This document shows, piece after piece, positions 44,311-54,998 of a stretch of DNA of 64,000 bases. How positions within the stretch are numbered: position 1 is the first letter of the stretch; the number at the start of each line of letters is the position of its first letter. The notes beneath the pieces are model-generated. The model did no database searches. It had not been told where the DNA came from and saw only the letters and a program-made list of their open reading frames with translations. Source of the DNA: Labia minor (Eukaryota > Arthropoda > Insecta > Dermaptera > Spongiphoridae); contig OY720350.1 in NCBI GenBank assembly GCA_963082975.1, positions 18,694,910-18,758,909 of the forward strand, given 5' to 3'. A program made the translations under genes and the position numbers.

Positions 44311-45282
44311 ATGGAGCACATGTAATCACATGAAAATAGAATTAAAAGAAAATTGAAAAATTAATGAAATTTTATAAAAATGTTAATTTTATTTTAAAAG
44401 ATAAATTATTATAATATACTAGAATTAACTAAAAAAAAATCATCAACTTTTATAATCTTTTTTTTTAATATTAGAATAAAAATATTTTTAATATTTTGAA
44501 ATTTTTAGAAATAAAATATAAATTTATCTAACAATTTCTAAGCCGATATGGAACTCGTAAGTTTTTCTACCATACATACAATCCTTCAAATGTGTCTATC
44601 CTGAACTACTCCCATCCAACCCTTTTCTCTCCAAACTCCTTCCCCCCCCCCCTCCTTATATTATCAAACATTAATTCATAATGTTTGTTATTAAAATTTT
44701 TTACAATTTATTCTGAAAAGTGAATTATGTTTCCCCTCCCCCCGCCTTGCCTTCCATTAATTAATAAAAAATTTTTTCAAAGAATACAGAATATTTGAAA
44801 ACTATTGAATAGCCACTATTAATAATCTAGGATTCACACATTTAATCTTTTAAAATATAAATTTAATCCGGATATTATTTTTCAATTAAAAAATAAATTA
44901 TATAATTAATATCATAAATACAATTTAAGTAATGATTAATTTTATAATTTAAAATGAAAATTTTAATGGAAGACATAATTTGACATTTTGTCAGTTTAAA
45001 ATTAAAAATACGTGATTACGTAGTGTGTGTTTGTGAAGCAAATCAAAGTATAAGTTCTTTAAAATTTTAATTTAACATTAAATGTTGTTAAAAAAATGTT
45101 TGAATATTTTGTATATACCATATAAATATCAATGTACTACTTTTAAAATAAAATTTAATTTAACCAAATTTTATAAAAAAAAAATGCTTAAATTGCTTTA
45201 TGTATGTATTAAGTAATAAATAAAAAAATAATCAGCATTTAATTAAACTCTTTTTCTATATCTTATATCTTATATTAATAAT
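44311..45282. other. AT-rich sequence with C-rich tracts
   Basis: C-rich runs near 44641-44653 and 44731-44745 within a mixed patch 44540-44760. Otherwise A/T-rich; nothing recognised. Confidence 0.5.
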
Positions 45283-45392
45283 TTTTTACTATAGATAGTA
45301 TTGCGATCATGCAAATTTTCGATGTCGAGATTTTGATGTTTTTATACGTTTTGAAGGTCCCTGAGTGATTTTCACTAAGGTTGAGAAAAATA

Positions 45393-45427
<35 letters not shown>

Positions 45428-45905
45428 GGGAGGGGGGTGTAGACAAGATTACGCGAACAAACGATTTGAGCTAGAATCATGAAATTTGGTTTACGGACAT
45501 TATTCAAAATTCGTAGTTTTCTCTCAACTTTTGAGAAAGGTAGCTCAACCGGAAGAGAGTCATTACCTACAACGTTTTGATTTGTTTTCCTCTAAACCTC
45601 TAAAGTGACGGTAAAAATAAAGATAATATGTTTGATAGTTTTTCAAATGATTAAAAATTGTATAAAACTGCTATATATAGAATTTCAGCTTGATTGAATC
45701 GCTGAAAGTACCGGAATTAATTTTTTAACACCGCAAATCACGCGCCAGCACGTGGCTTGGGGCCATCAACAAAGAGCCAAACATGCGCTGGTTTAATAAA
45801 TATTATTTATTAATTTAAATTTATAATTTAATTAATTAAATTTAATTTAATTTATGTTATTTAATCCAATTCAAATTGCGAGATAGTCGAGTGGAGACAC
45901 TCCAG
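45283..45905 (+). mobile_element. HINE-A copy 9, full length
   Basis: Plus orientation, from TTTTTTACTATAGATAGTAT (the 5' palindrome has lost its centre) to GCGAGATAGTCGAGTGGAGA and CACTCCAGC. The internal microsatellite has become a long (TA)n at about 45394-45425 followed by GGGGGAGGGGGG instead of (CA)n. Confidence 0.88.
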
Positions 45906-46017
45906 CTTTTTTCTTTTTCAATTATTGTTTTTTTTTTCTATATCTCTTGTAAGAATAATAATTGAAAATTTGCTCATCTCTGTAATGATATTCATGGAAC
46001 AATCATTCTGCCTTAAT

Positions 46018-46052
<35 letters not shown>

Positions 46053-46059
46053 ATAAGTA
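45906..46059. repeat. (GT)n(GA)n microsatellite region
   Basis: A (TG)n tract then a (GA)n tract at about 46018-46052, ending just before the next island. Confidence 0.7.
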
Positions 46060-46710
46060 ATCGCAATCGAATGAGAACACTATCGTATGCATTTGAATTA
46101 TTATACCGATATTACTGGCTGTTGCCCTTAAGGACCACCCTTCTGGTAGTATGGTTCCCTATCTCTCTCGGACTCTATTACCGAGTTTTTCCTTTAAATC
46201 CTAATATTGAACATGGACCTTATTTGCATAGCTTTGTCCCTGTTGGAATTGGCACCAATATGATCTGGCTTCAGACATTTTTCTTACCCTGTTGGGGCAT
46301 CGACACAGAAGGTTGGGGTCCGTTTTGTATGTATATGAACGTGTCGATCTATAGGGATTCACGCCTATTCGTAATGAAGCCCTGAGGGATTGAGAAGGGA
46401 TTCGAACCCGGGCCTGTCACTCCATCCGCTCCCTTTCCTCACACATGACAAAGCCTAGACTACATGCTTGTTTGCCAGAATTTAATTAAATCCATCGATA
46501 GAACAGGAAGGTGACAAGGGATGGGGTGCCACACGAACTAACACATTGAAAGAAATATCTATTAAACAACGATGGCCTAGCAACCGATTAATAATTTATT
46601 TAATTTTCAACGATAATGAAAATTTGTAGTGATTTCCGATACGCAAGGCAATTGAATTCCCATTAACGGTGAAAAGGGGAAATGGATAGGGCCGAAAAGC
46701 AAAACAAAAG
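46060..46710 (+). promoter_or_regulatory. Large unique island containing an unexplained 104-codon open frame
   Basis: About 650 bp of mixed composition. An ATG at 46071 opens 104 codons to 46385, rich in Trp, Tyr and Pro, with no recognisable domain, signal or splice context. Downstream motifs include TTTAATTAAATCCATCGATA and ATTTCCGATACGCAAGGCAA. I treat it as a candidate non-coding element; a small taxon-specific gene cannot be excluded. Confidence 0.3.
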
Positions 46711-47384
46711 AAACACAATTTACTAGAGATATTGATTATTTAAAGTTTTCTTTCGATATACAAAAAGTTTATCTCGATTGCATAATATTACGAGTATATA
46801 CCATATAAATGAATAGAATAGATCAAGGGAAAATTCTCCAATTTTAATGAGAAAAAATTTATATTTTAAATTTAAAATTAAAAAATAATATTTAAATAAA
46901 TATTTTAATTTTTTATATATGTAGGTAACTGTGTTTCATAGTGTAAATAAATAATTGGTAATTGTTACAAAAACGGACGCTTTAGGGATTTGGTAAAAAC
47001 TTTACCAGTGGATTCCTTTTTTAATTCCAAAGAAACTTTCCTTATGCAATATTTTTCGGTAGCTTCTAGTTTTCAATATAAAAATTATTAAAATTTGACA
47101 GATAATCTAATTATGAACGTCCAAATGAGCAGCAATTTAGTAATGTTTTATTAACTAATTCACTAATTATTCACTTATTCACTAATTTTATATTTTTTTC
47201 AATATGGTTTGGATATAGGAAAATTAAATAATTAATTAACTAAATAATTATCCAAAATTCAAACCATATCGAAAATTAAAATTTAAGAAAATTATTTTTA
47301 ATTTTTTAATTTTCATCCAAACTAAATCGAAAAAAATATAAAATTACTGAAGCCTTCTACTGTGGAAATATTTATTATTTATTT
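46711..47384. other. AT-rich sequence with a short inverted repeat
   Basis: An A/T-rich inverted pair (around CACTAATTTTATATTTTTTT at 47175 and AAAAAATATAAAATTACTGA at 47329) with TTCAATATGGTTTGGA / ATTCAAACCATATCGAA between. It may be a degraded MITE. No gene. Confidence 0.4.
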
Positions 47385-47748
47385 TTCAACATAATCTTCA
47401 TCAACACTGATACTTTTCTCATAACGGTGTTCTAATAAATTTAATTTAATTAATTAATTAATTAATTTACGTCTTATCTACAGTAATGAATCGACTCAAA
47501 AATTTGTTTGGATTACGCCTACAGCGCCAAATTGTCGGAAGAAATGGTGTTTCGAAGCAGTTTTTGGTCTAACGTTAGCAAACGCGGCACCCACGTTGCA
47601 CACAGCTTTCCATGTTCAAATGGTTGTTATTGTTAAATATTTCGCACACGTTCAGCTGACATCGTACAGGTCTCAGCTATCTTGAATGTTGAAAAATAAA
47701 GCAAAAAAAAAATTTAAAATCATCGTTTTTTTGATCACCCCACCCTCG
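47385..47748 (-). mobile_element. Mariner relic of the CGAGGGTGGGG family, truncated
   Basis: Minus orientation. The 5' terminal repeat at the high coordinate reads CGAGGGTGGGGTGATCAAAA, matching the element at 58938. The interior reads, with stops, IAETCTMSAERVRNI then MEKLCATWVPRLLTLDQK and LSRFITVDKT, a mariner transposase middle region up to the first catalytic Asp. The second terminal repeat is missing and most of the coding region is deleted. Confidence 0.75.
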
Positions 47749-48202
47749 AATATTTATATTTATAACCAATAAATATCACTTCATTAATTATACTATACTA
47801 TATACATAAACAAAAATTATATTTAATGATATATAATTTAAAAAAAAAACATACGATAAATTTTAATAATGATTTTTTTTTATTTATATCTCTAATCGTT
47901 GTTTTCATAAAACATGCAGAATGGGAAAAATAAATAATTAAAACAATTCTATTCATTCTATCTAAACTCTTGATCAACCTTCTAAAATGAATATTTTTAT
48001 TTTATGATTGACCGTGGTTGAATATACGAGTACATACGTATTTTAAATTTTTACTTATTTATGAAAATATATCAATATATATGATTTTTTGTTATTTTTT
48101 CTGTGCTGCGCAAAAAAATCACAAATAGTGCAAAATATATTTTCTTCAGTTTGTTTGGGTCTTAATAAATATATTAATTTAAAAAAATAATTGATACTAA
48201 TA
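47749..48202. other. AT-rich upstream region of the IR gene
   Basis: A/T-rich sequence ahead of the IR start codon. No clear TATA box or initiator could be selected because TATA-like sequence is everywhere. No coding exon recognised. Confidence 0.4.
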
Positions 48203-49879
48203 ATGACAACATATCTTCTGGCTGCTTCATTAATTACATCCATTGAGAATAAATTTCATCCGTCTACACGAGATTTTTCATTTCTAATTAATGAAGGAAT
48301 TTTGAAACATTTTCATGTCGATTATCCGATTTGTTTTAGTTATTATAGAAATCAAAAATACCCATATTTAAATGAATTGTTATCTTCAATTTTTCAAAAG
48401 CTATCGATTGTGAATCGTTGTGATCCTTCACCAAAGTATACAAATATCTTAAGATTTGATTTTGATGAAATTGGAGACTCTTTTTCTGGATATAGTAATT
48501 ATTTTTGGGAAATTAATCCAAATCAAAATTTTATTGTCTATTTGGATTTATATAAAAAATTTGGAAATAATTTATGTGCAAAGTATTTTTATAATGATTG
48601 GATGTTAGAATCCAATACTATGTGGAGAATTTATCGAGTTTTGTTTGTCTGTGAATACTATTCCACGAACAAAATAAAACATTCAGAATTATGGGTAATT
48701 GAACCATGGAGAAATGATAACGTTGGAAGAAGAATTTCTAATTTAAAATATGCATATTTTAAGAGAAAACCAAATATACATGGAAAAGATATCATTTTCT
48801 TAATTGATAACGTAACACAAGCTTCTACAATTAATGAGAAATTGTTATTAATACGGGATAGTATTGTGGAGAAATATAATGCCAATAAAAACAAAAAGAA
48901 TGATGATTACTATTTTGATTTTTCTATTTTTTCTTATGTGGGCTTAAATAAAAAATCCTATTATTGGATTCAATCTTTGTGTGTTGTTGTACAGAAAGGG
49001 GAGAAACATCCAGAATGGCAGGCGTTATATTGGTGTTACCACTGGAAAAGTTGGCTTGGTTTAATCGTAATGTGGTTACTCAGTGGTTTAGTCTGGCACC
49101 GAATTAAAAAATCACAGAAAAGCCTTTTCAGATCACAAACTGAAACTTTGCAAGTAATATTGACATTTGGCGTATCTTGGTTTCATTCACATTCTTATAA
49201 TAATTCTCGAATTTTAACTGGGACTCTATCAGTCGGATCGCTTATCTTTATTTCAAGTTTTCTTCAGTCCCAATTGTACACAAACATTCGTTATCCAGGA
49301 CGTTTTCCACCTATTAATGATTTATCAGAATTAATTGCTCAAGGATATTTGATAGGTTGCCAAAGCCGTTCCACGTGTACCTTTTTAAAAAATATTTCCG
49401 ACACACATAATTTGCTCGAAGGAAATTTGAATTTTATATTAGAAAAGAAGAAGCAAGAATCGTTCTCGTTAAATCATATCCTAACAAACTCCAAATTGGC
49501 GTTGGTATCCAGTTGTGATGAGGTGAATCGAATAATAAATACGATTCCACGTTATAAGGAAGAACTTCAAATTTTAGATGAACATATTGGATATTTTCCC
49601 ATTCCATTTTACGATGATATGAATCCATTACCACAATTTGATTATCTATCTCATATCGTTGCAAGTTATTATGAAAGTGGGATTGCTCCATGGCATGATC
49701 ATATACAACAATGGCGGTATCTGATGAAACTATTAAATAAAGAAGAAAGAGAAATTGTTCATCAGGTGTTTTCTTTGAAAAGTTTACAATTTGCATTTAT
49801 CGTATTATTCATAGGCTATTCTATTTCTATATTTATATTTCTATTAGAAATAATATACAATTATTGTATTATCAATTAA
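48203..49879 (+). CDS. Divergent ionotropic receptor (IR), intronless, 558 aa
   Basis: Insect IRs are chemosensory cation channels descended from ionotropic glutamate receptors; divergent members act mainly in taste and other contact senses. The order seen is: signal-like N-terminus (MTTYLLAASLITSIEN), a short extracellular region, M1 (about 283-300), re-entrant pore segment (about 313-326, TETLQVILTFGVSW), M2 (about 338-357), an S2 half-domain opening with FPPINDLSELIAQG (368-381), and M3 (about 529-552) with a very short cytoplasmic tail. The PP-x-x-sL-eL---G motif after M2 is typical of insect IRs. There is no amino-terminal domain, and the glutamate-binding residues are not recognisable, as in divergent IRs. 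I start at ATG 48203; the open frame extends four codons upstream but from TTG. One uninterrupted exon with no stops suggests an intact gene or a recent retrocopy. The ligand is unknown. Confidence 0.9.
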   Translation: MTTYLLAASLITSIENKFHPSTRDFSFLINEGILKHFHVDYPICFSYYRNQKYPYLNELLSSIFQKLSIVNRCDPSPKYTNILRFDFDEIGDSFSGYSNYFWEINPNQNFIVYLDLYKKFGNNLCAKYFYNDWMLESNTMWRIYRVLFVCEYYSTNKIKHSELWVIEPWRNDNVGRRISNLKYAYFKRKPNIHGKDIIFLIDNVTQASTINEKLLLIRDSIVEKYNANKNKKNDDYYFDFSIFSYVGLNKKSYYWIQSLCVVVQKGEKHPEWQALYWCYHWKSWLGLIVMWLLSGLVWHRIKKSQKSLFRSQTETLQVILTFGVSWFHSHSYNNSRILTGTLSVGSLIFISSFLQSQLYTNIRYPGRFPPINDLSELIAQGYLIGCQSRSTCTFLKNISDTHNLLEGNLNFILEKKKQESFSLNHILTNSKLALVSSCDEVNRIINTIPRYKEELQILDEHIGYFPIPFYDDMNPLPQFDYLSHIVASYYESGIAPWHDHIQQWRYLMKLLNKEEREIVHQVFSLKSLQFAFIVLFIGYSISIFIFLLEIIYNYCIIN

Positions 49880-50281
49880 AATAAAAAAAGAAATATAAAA
49901 AAAAACTTTTTAAAAACATGCTTTTATTTAAATGCACTAAAAAGGAGAAAATAATTTCTCCACACACACCACAATTTCCTTACAATTAATCATATCGAAA
50001 AGATGAAAGCGTGGACGCCAAACATGCAGAGAAAGGAAAAGAATACGAAGGACATTTCATTGTATATCCACAATCCTTTCTGTTTTTTTCCCTTTTCTAC
50101 TAAAATTGACAATTATGCCTATTTGAAGTAGAATTTACGTTTTGCCCTGCCCACGCTTTCATCTTTTAGATATGATTAATTGTAGGGAAATTGTGGTGTG
50201 TGTGGAGAAATTATTTTCTTCTTTTTAATGCATTTAAATAAAAGCGTGTTTTTAAAAAGTTTTTTTTATATTTTTTTTATC
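49880..50281. mobile_element. Long-inverted-repeat MITE abutting the IR stop codon
   Basis: Arms of about 130 bp: GCTTTTATTTAAATGCACTA, AAAAGGAGAAAATAATTTCT and ACAATTTCCTTACAATTAAT on the left are mirrored on the right by ATTAATTGTAGGGAAATTGT, AGAAATTATTTTCTTCTTTT and TGCATTTAAATAAAAGCGTG, extending to GATGAAAGCGTGG / CCACGCTTTCATC. The left arm begins directly after the TAA of the receptor gene, and its first bases supply AATAAA. The centre (about 100 bp) is unique. A solo arm lies at 40955-41062. No transposase. Confidence 0.85.
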
Positions 50282-51289
50282 TCCTAATTTTTAGTCTTTA
50301 TAAAAATTTCGCTCGGTTTTTTATTTGAGGTTATACTGTGAATGTTGAAAGAATCTAATTCAAGACGATTCTTCACCTCAAAATACTACATATATTTCAA
50401 ATCGGTGGTATAAGGGGCTGATTATTGTTATTATTATTATTATTAAATTATTGGTTTATATATACATATTATATCTTTTCAAAAACAATATCGCCATTAC
50501 TTTATTTAATATTCATATAAATTAAAAAATATTTTTACAAAATAATTAAACATGATTTAAATTAATATTATATTAATATTTAATTATTATTTTTTAATAT
50601 TATACAATAAGTACCTACTATTTTGTATCAATATTATGCAATATGTAATTACTAATTGATAAATATAATACCTCCTAAATCACCTATGACCTAAGTTGAA
50701 TCAGAATATTGCATTGTCATCGGAGTTACATATGTATTCGAAATTTCAGCTCATTCGAACATTGGGAAGTGGGTCAAATTAACGTTGAAAGATTTGACGA
50801 CACGGAAACGGGTGTAAGCTAAATAAAAGCGTGTAAAAAAAAATTAATATTAATATTTATATTTACACTCAAATTTTTTAAATAAATAAAATTCACTGTA
50901 TAAAAAGAAATCAACAAATTTTTTATTGTCATTACCAGATATTGTATTTGAAAATACTAGAAAGTTAGTAGTAATTGTAAAATTATTTATCATAATTTTG
51001 ATTTCTGAATAAAATTTATAAAATATTCTAGTAATCAATTAATCATACCATTTTTGAACTATCAATCTGAATGATGAATATTTTTTTTTTTAATTTATTT
51101 ATTTTTTTAGGGAAATTAATTTTAATCAAAAAAACAATTTCTTTTATACGAAACATGAAGAATATAAGATACTCGAAGAATATTTTTGTCTTTATGTTAA
51201 GTAAGTAAAAAGAAAATGAATTCTTTATTCCATCTTCTATTACAGACCACCACTCTTCTTTTGAATCGATCATCAAATTCTTTCCAAGT
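50282..51289. other. AT-rich intergenic stretch
   Basis: Contains a short (TTA)n near 50427-50444 and a small mixed patch at 50680-50820 (TCACCTATGACCTAAGTTGA, GACACGGAAACGGGTGTAAG). Nothing recognised. Confidence 0.55.
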
Positions 51290-51700
51290 GTCTTAATTCT
51301 TCTCTTTCTCAAGATGGCCCTTCACCCTTTGCGCTATTCAATCCACCCTTAGATAGATATGGGTTTCAATTTAGGGTTCGCTGACGCGTCAAGACGCCCA
51401 CCACAGCACCTTTTTTCATTTCATCCTCCCCCTCAATCGTCGCTTTAAGCTTCTTTTCTTTTCGTTTTACGAGTGAGAACACGACACCTGAGACCTCCGT
51501 AAACGGCCACCACTCGGGATGGGGAGGGAGAGGGGAGGGGGTGGGGGGTCAATTCCAAGATTGGAGTAATTATGTCGGGGCACAAGAGGCGATTAAAAGA
51601 CTTGAACATGGCTCGGAGATTGGCAAGACAAAAGCTCCTTCAATTGTCTATATTTGGAAAGGGTTAGCTGCTTAGGCCATTAGGGATAAAATTAATTTTT
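51290..51700. promoter_or_regulatory. GC-richer unique island (candidate regulatory element)
   Basis: Mixed composition with GGGTTCGCTGACGCGTCAAG, GAACACGACACCTGAGACC, ATTGGAGTAATTATGTCGGG and AGCTGCTTAGGCCATTAGGG, and a G-run around 51521-51548. No long open frame. Candidate conserved non-coding element. Confidence 0.35.
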
Positions 51701-51727
51701 TTTTAAATTCTCTCCATCCAAGCCCTT

Positions 51728-51786
<59 letters not shown>

Positions 51787-52068
51787 ACGCATATACGATT
51801 AAGTAATGTTTGTATTTAATTTAATGAATGAACATCTGTGGCAGAGACGAGGATTTGAAAATGAAATAACAACATGAAATTTAGAAATAATTCATTCAAT
51901 TAAATAATTCAAATCAACAAGAGTTTGAAATTACCTATCTAGATATAAATATATATATACCTATATATAAGTAAATGACTAAAAAAATATTATTATTATA
52001 AATATATTATTATAAAAATTTTATAAAATTTTCGAATGGACTAAAAAGAATAAAATAATTTTTCTATA
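51701..52068. repeat. Long (TA)n microsatellite and AT-rich flank
   Basis: An uninterrupted (TA)n of about 26 units at 51732-51783, followed by A/T-rich sequence. It is the longest dinucleotide array in the window. Confidence 0.8.
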
Positions 52069-52530
52069 AGCCTGACAAAGTTTATGGATGAATTGCTTCA
52101 TATTCAAAGAAAAACGTTGGGCGCATTTAGTTTTATTTATTTATATGAAAAATGAAGTCAAAAATTTTTGAAATAATAAAAATTTTATATAACACTTAAA
52201 CTGATAAATTTTTTTATCATGCAATAATAAAATTGATAGTTTAAAAGCTAAGAAATTAATCTTTTATTATTTTTCACTGTAATAATCTTATATCAAAGTA
52301 TGTATCAAAATTTAAAAGAATTTTTATTAAATTTACATATTATCAATCAAATCCAAAATGGTTGATTATATTTGAAGAAATACTTGTTAATGAAGTGTTT
52401 TACTGTGGTATGTATCTTAGTATATATATATATATATATATATATATGAATTATAACTCTATAAAGGAAGTTAATTGCATAGAAATCAAATGAAAACTAA
52501 AAGCGCCCAACGTTTTTTAGGTCAGGCCGG
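52069..52530. mobile_element. Degraded mariner-like element with partial inverted repeats
   Basis: Left AAAAACGTTGGGCGCATTTA (52111) and right TAAAAGCGCCCAACGTTTTT (52488) are inverted repeats. Outside them are GCCTGAC (left, after an insertion of about 30 bp) and GTCAGGCCGGAAACTTTTCA (right). The latter matches the terminal region of the mariner element at 58938. The interior is A/T-rich with (TA)n at 52421-52446. The outermost ends are lost. Confidence 0.55.
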
Positions 52531-52744
52531 AAACTTTTCATTTTTCCCTTGTATTTATTTAAATGTAATTAGAATGAAAAAAATAATATTTTTAAATAAA
52601 AGTATGATTTATTTATTATATTATTATGATACCTCAAAACCTATGGAATTTAAAAAAATAATTAATTTAAATAAATAAGGGCTGTTTTTAAAAATAAATT
52701 AATAAAATTTTTAATTAACATTCTACGACCAATTAAACTATGAA

Positions 52745-52778
<34 letters not shown>

Positions 52779-53029
52779 TTTTATTATTAGATGAGTTTGG
52801 TTAAAGAAATCAAGCCTCGTTTATCATTAAATAAAATGAAAATATTGTTGTTGTTGTTGTTATTTAATTTATTTCTCTTCCTTAAATTTCTATTTTCTTA
52901 AAAAAAAAATAATCTTTTTCTTTTTAATAAAATTTCAATGTGAAATTGAATTTTTTCATAAATCATTGAACAAATTAAAGAAAATAGGTGGTTCTATTAC
53001 TCAGATCCCCTTTCTGTTTGAGTATAATA
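52531..53029. other. AT-rich sequence with microsatellites
   Basis: (AT)n at about 52748-52776 and (TTG)n at about 52845-52861. No gene recognised. Confidence 0.6.
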
Positions 53030-53084
53030 ATCTATAATTTATGACAGGGAAAGTGAACGAAAATGTAAAGAATGTAAATGATGG

Positions 53085-53118
<34 letters not shown>

Positions 53119-53340
53119 TGCATTCCAACACGGAGTTAGAACAACATCAACAAGAAATGCTCTCATTCTAATCATATTAGTGAGGGCGTCTACGACACGA
53201 CACGACATGACACTGGCAACCCACAGTAAACATGCAAGCCGAACAGGGAAGAGTGCCAAAGGCCGCCTCGGTGTCGATCTTTTTGACAGCCGCTTTGGTC
53301 CAGGCAGGAGGTAACACCAACACACAGAAAAATAGAAACT
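53030..53340. promoter_or_regulatory. Mixed island with (AAT)n microsatellite
   Basis: (AAT)n of about ten units at 53084-53114, then complex sequence containing ACACGACACGACATGACACT, GGCCGCCTCGGTGTCGATCT and TTTGGTCCAGGCAGGAGGTA. Open frames on both strands reach 68-104 codons but consist of Asn or Leu runs plus unrecognised sequence. A plus-strand coding exon ending at the AGG|GTAACA-like site near 53311 cannot be excluded. Confidence 0.25.
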
Positions 53341-53807
53341 CAACATTATATATTTTTTTTTATGCGAATTCTTTTACTTGGCCTAAGAAAACAAACGCGG
53401 AGAATATCGTTTTAAGTGGGTATTTATACATTTTATAAAAAAATAAAAAAAAAAAAAAAAAATTTCTAGATGATGAAGGGTCATCATTTCAATACAAAAT
53501 ATCTGAATTGAATTTCCAAGTATTTTTTTCTCTTCTTTGAGAAGTTTAACATATTATTCAAATATTGTTTTCTTTATAAAGATCTGATATCAAGTGAAGG
53601 GATCTTTGGGATTTTAAAGTGACGGTTTAAGAAATTTATTTAAATTCCCACCATTATATATAAATTTTTATAAATTTCTTTATAGAATTCTATAAATATA
53701 TCTTTATATATATATATATAATAGTTATAATTATATTTTGATATATAAATATAAAATAGAATAGGAGAGATTCGACAATTTCTTTTAAAGATGCTTTCTA
53801 AAAATAA
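53341..53807. other. AT-rich intergenic sequence, nothing recognised
   Basis: A/T-rich sequence with a poly(A) run near 53446-53461 and a short (TA)n near 53707. Confidence 0.6.
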
Positions 53808-54367
53808 GCTGGAGTGTCTCCACTCGACTATCTCGCAATTTGAATTGGATTAAATAACATATATTATATTTAAATCAAATTTAATTAATTATAAATTTTC
53901 AATTAGAATTAATAAATAATATTTATTAAACCAGTGCATGTTTGGCTCTATGTTGACGCGTGATTTGCAATGTTATAAAATTAATTCTGGTACTTTAAGT
54001 GATTCATTCAAGCTGAAATTCTTTATATAGCAGTTTTATACAATTTTTAATCATATGAAAAACTATCAAACATATATCTTTATTTTTAAGGTCACTTTAG
54101 AGGAAAATAAATAAAAACGTTGTAGGTAATGATCCTCTTCCTGTTGAACTACATTTCCCAAAAGTTCATAGAAAACTACGAATTTTGAATAATGCCCGTA
54201 TACCAAATTTCATGATTCTAGCTCAAACCGTTTTTGCGTAATCTTGACTATACATTTTTCTCAACCTCAATGAAAATGATTCAGGAACCTTCAAACCGTA
54301 TAAAAACATCAAAATCTCGACATCGAAAATTTTCGTGATCGCAATACTATCTCTGGCGAGATAGTAA
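53808..54367 (-). mobile_element. HINE-A copy 10
   Basis: Minus orientation, from GCTGGAGTGTCTCCACTCGA to GGCGAGATAGTAATTAA. The (CA)n core is completely missing: GCGTAATCTTGACTATAC joins directly to ATTTTTCTCAACCTC. Part of the CACGTCACGTG block is also deleted. Confidence 0.85.
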
Positions 54368-54379
54368 TTAATAGACGCT

Positions 54380-54545
54380 GGAAAAGAGGTGAGGCTTGAA
54401 ATTAATAGTGCTAAAACAAATTATTTTGTATCAGAGAGGAATAGTATTAACATACAATATGTAGAATTTGAAAATTTAATAGTAGTTGGATGGATGTAGC
54501 TCAGAATAAAGAGACTTGGAGAAATATCGAAGAATTTCCTAAAAT
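54380..54545 (+). pseudogene. Fragment of the non-LTR retrotransposon found at 32737 and 36789
   Basis: It reads LEINSAKTNYFVSERNSINI and QYVEFENL, the palm/thumb sequence just upstream of the KYLG motif, then jumps to GWMDVAQNKETW-like sequence near the C-terminus (TTGGATGGATGTAGCTCAG). Internally deleted and frame-broken. The ACATACAATATGTAGAATTT block also occurs at 36789, which supports common origin. Confidence 0.65.
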
Positions 54546-54728
54546 TGAATTAAAATTTGAAGGTAAATAGGGGAAAATTCTAATTACTTTAATCGAAATT
54601 ATTTTAAGTTTTTTTATAAAAAAAAAATTAATAATCAGATAATTAGATTAAAAATTAATATTTTATTTTTATATATATTTAAATAAATATATTGCAACAA
54701 TACTTGCTGAAGTTTACTAAAATTTCAA

Positions 54729-54800
54729 GGTCCCATGGTGTAATGGTTAGCACTCTGGACTTTGAATCCAGCGATCCGAGTTCAAATCTCGGTGGGACCT
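54729..54800 (+). tRNA. tRNA-Gln (UUG anticodon), copy 1
   Basis: The 72-bp cloverleaf has acceptor arms GGTCCCA/TGGGACC with discriminator T, a D-arm with TAATGGTTAG, anticodon stem CTGGA/TCCAG around CTTTGAA (anticodon TTG, reading CAA), and T-arm CCGAG-TTCAAAT-CTCGG. A T-run pol III terminator follows at 54803-54810. There is no intron. Sequence is identical to the copies at 54999 and 62325. It fits a functional cytosolic glutamine tRNA. Confidence 0.97.
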
Positions 54801-54998
54801 AATTTTTTTTCCCCAAAACTAAAAATAATTCCATTTAAACAGATTAAATATTAATTGAGTATTATCATTTTTTATATTTTCAATATTTTTAAATTAACAA
54901 TTCTCTTAATTCGTGATGTATAAGTATAAGTTAATATAAACAGAGATTTATTCTTAGAATCGTGTAAGGAGATTTGCCTAAGTTGATGTAGATATCAA
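54801..54998. other. AT-rich spacer between tRNA-Gln copies
   Basis: About 200 bp of A/T-rich sequence. The last 27 bp (from ATTTGCCTAAGTTGATGTAG) are shared with the flank of the third tRNA copy. Confidence 0.6.

Noticed and set aside
48191..48202. Upstream extension of the receptor frame by four codons
   Set aside because: It begins with TTG, which is not a normal eukaryotic start; the first ATG is at 48203.
49434..49796. 120-codon minus-strand open frame
   Set aside because: Lies entirely antisense within the ionotropic receptor coding sequence.
51732..51783. Long (TA)n as a replication origin or cruciform element
   Set aside because: Several similar TA tracts occur across the window; nothing sets this one apart except length.
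53084..53314. 78-codon frame beginning with an Asn run
   Set aside because: The start is an (AAT)n microsatellite; the remainder has no recognisable domain. Retained only as a possible exon remark.
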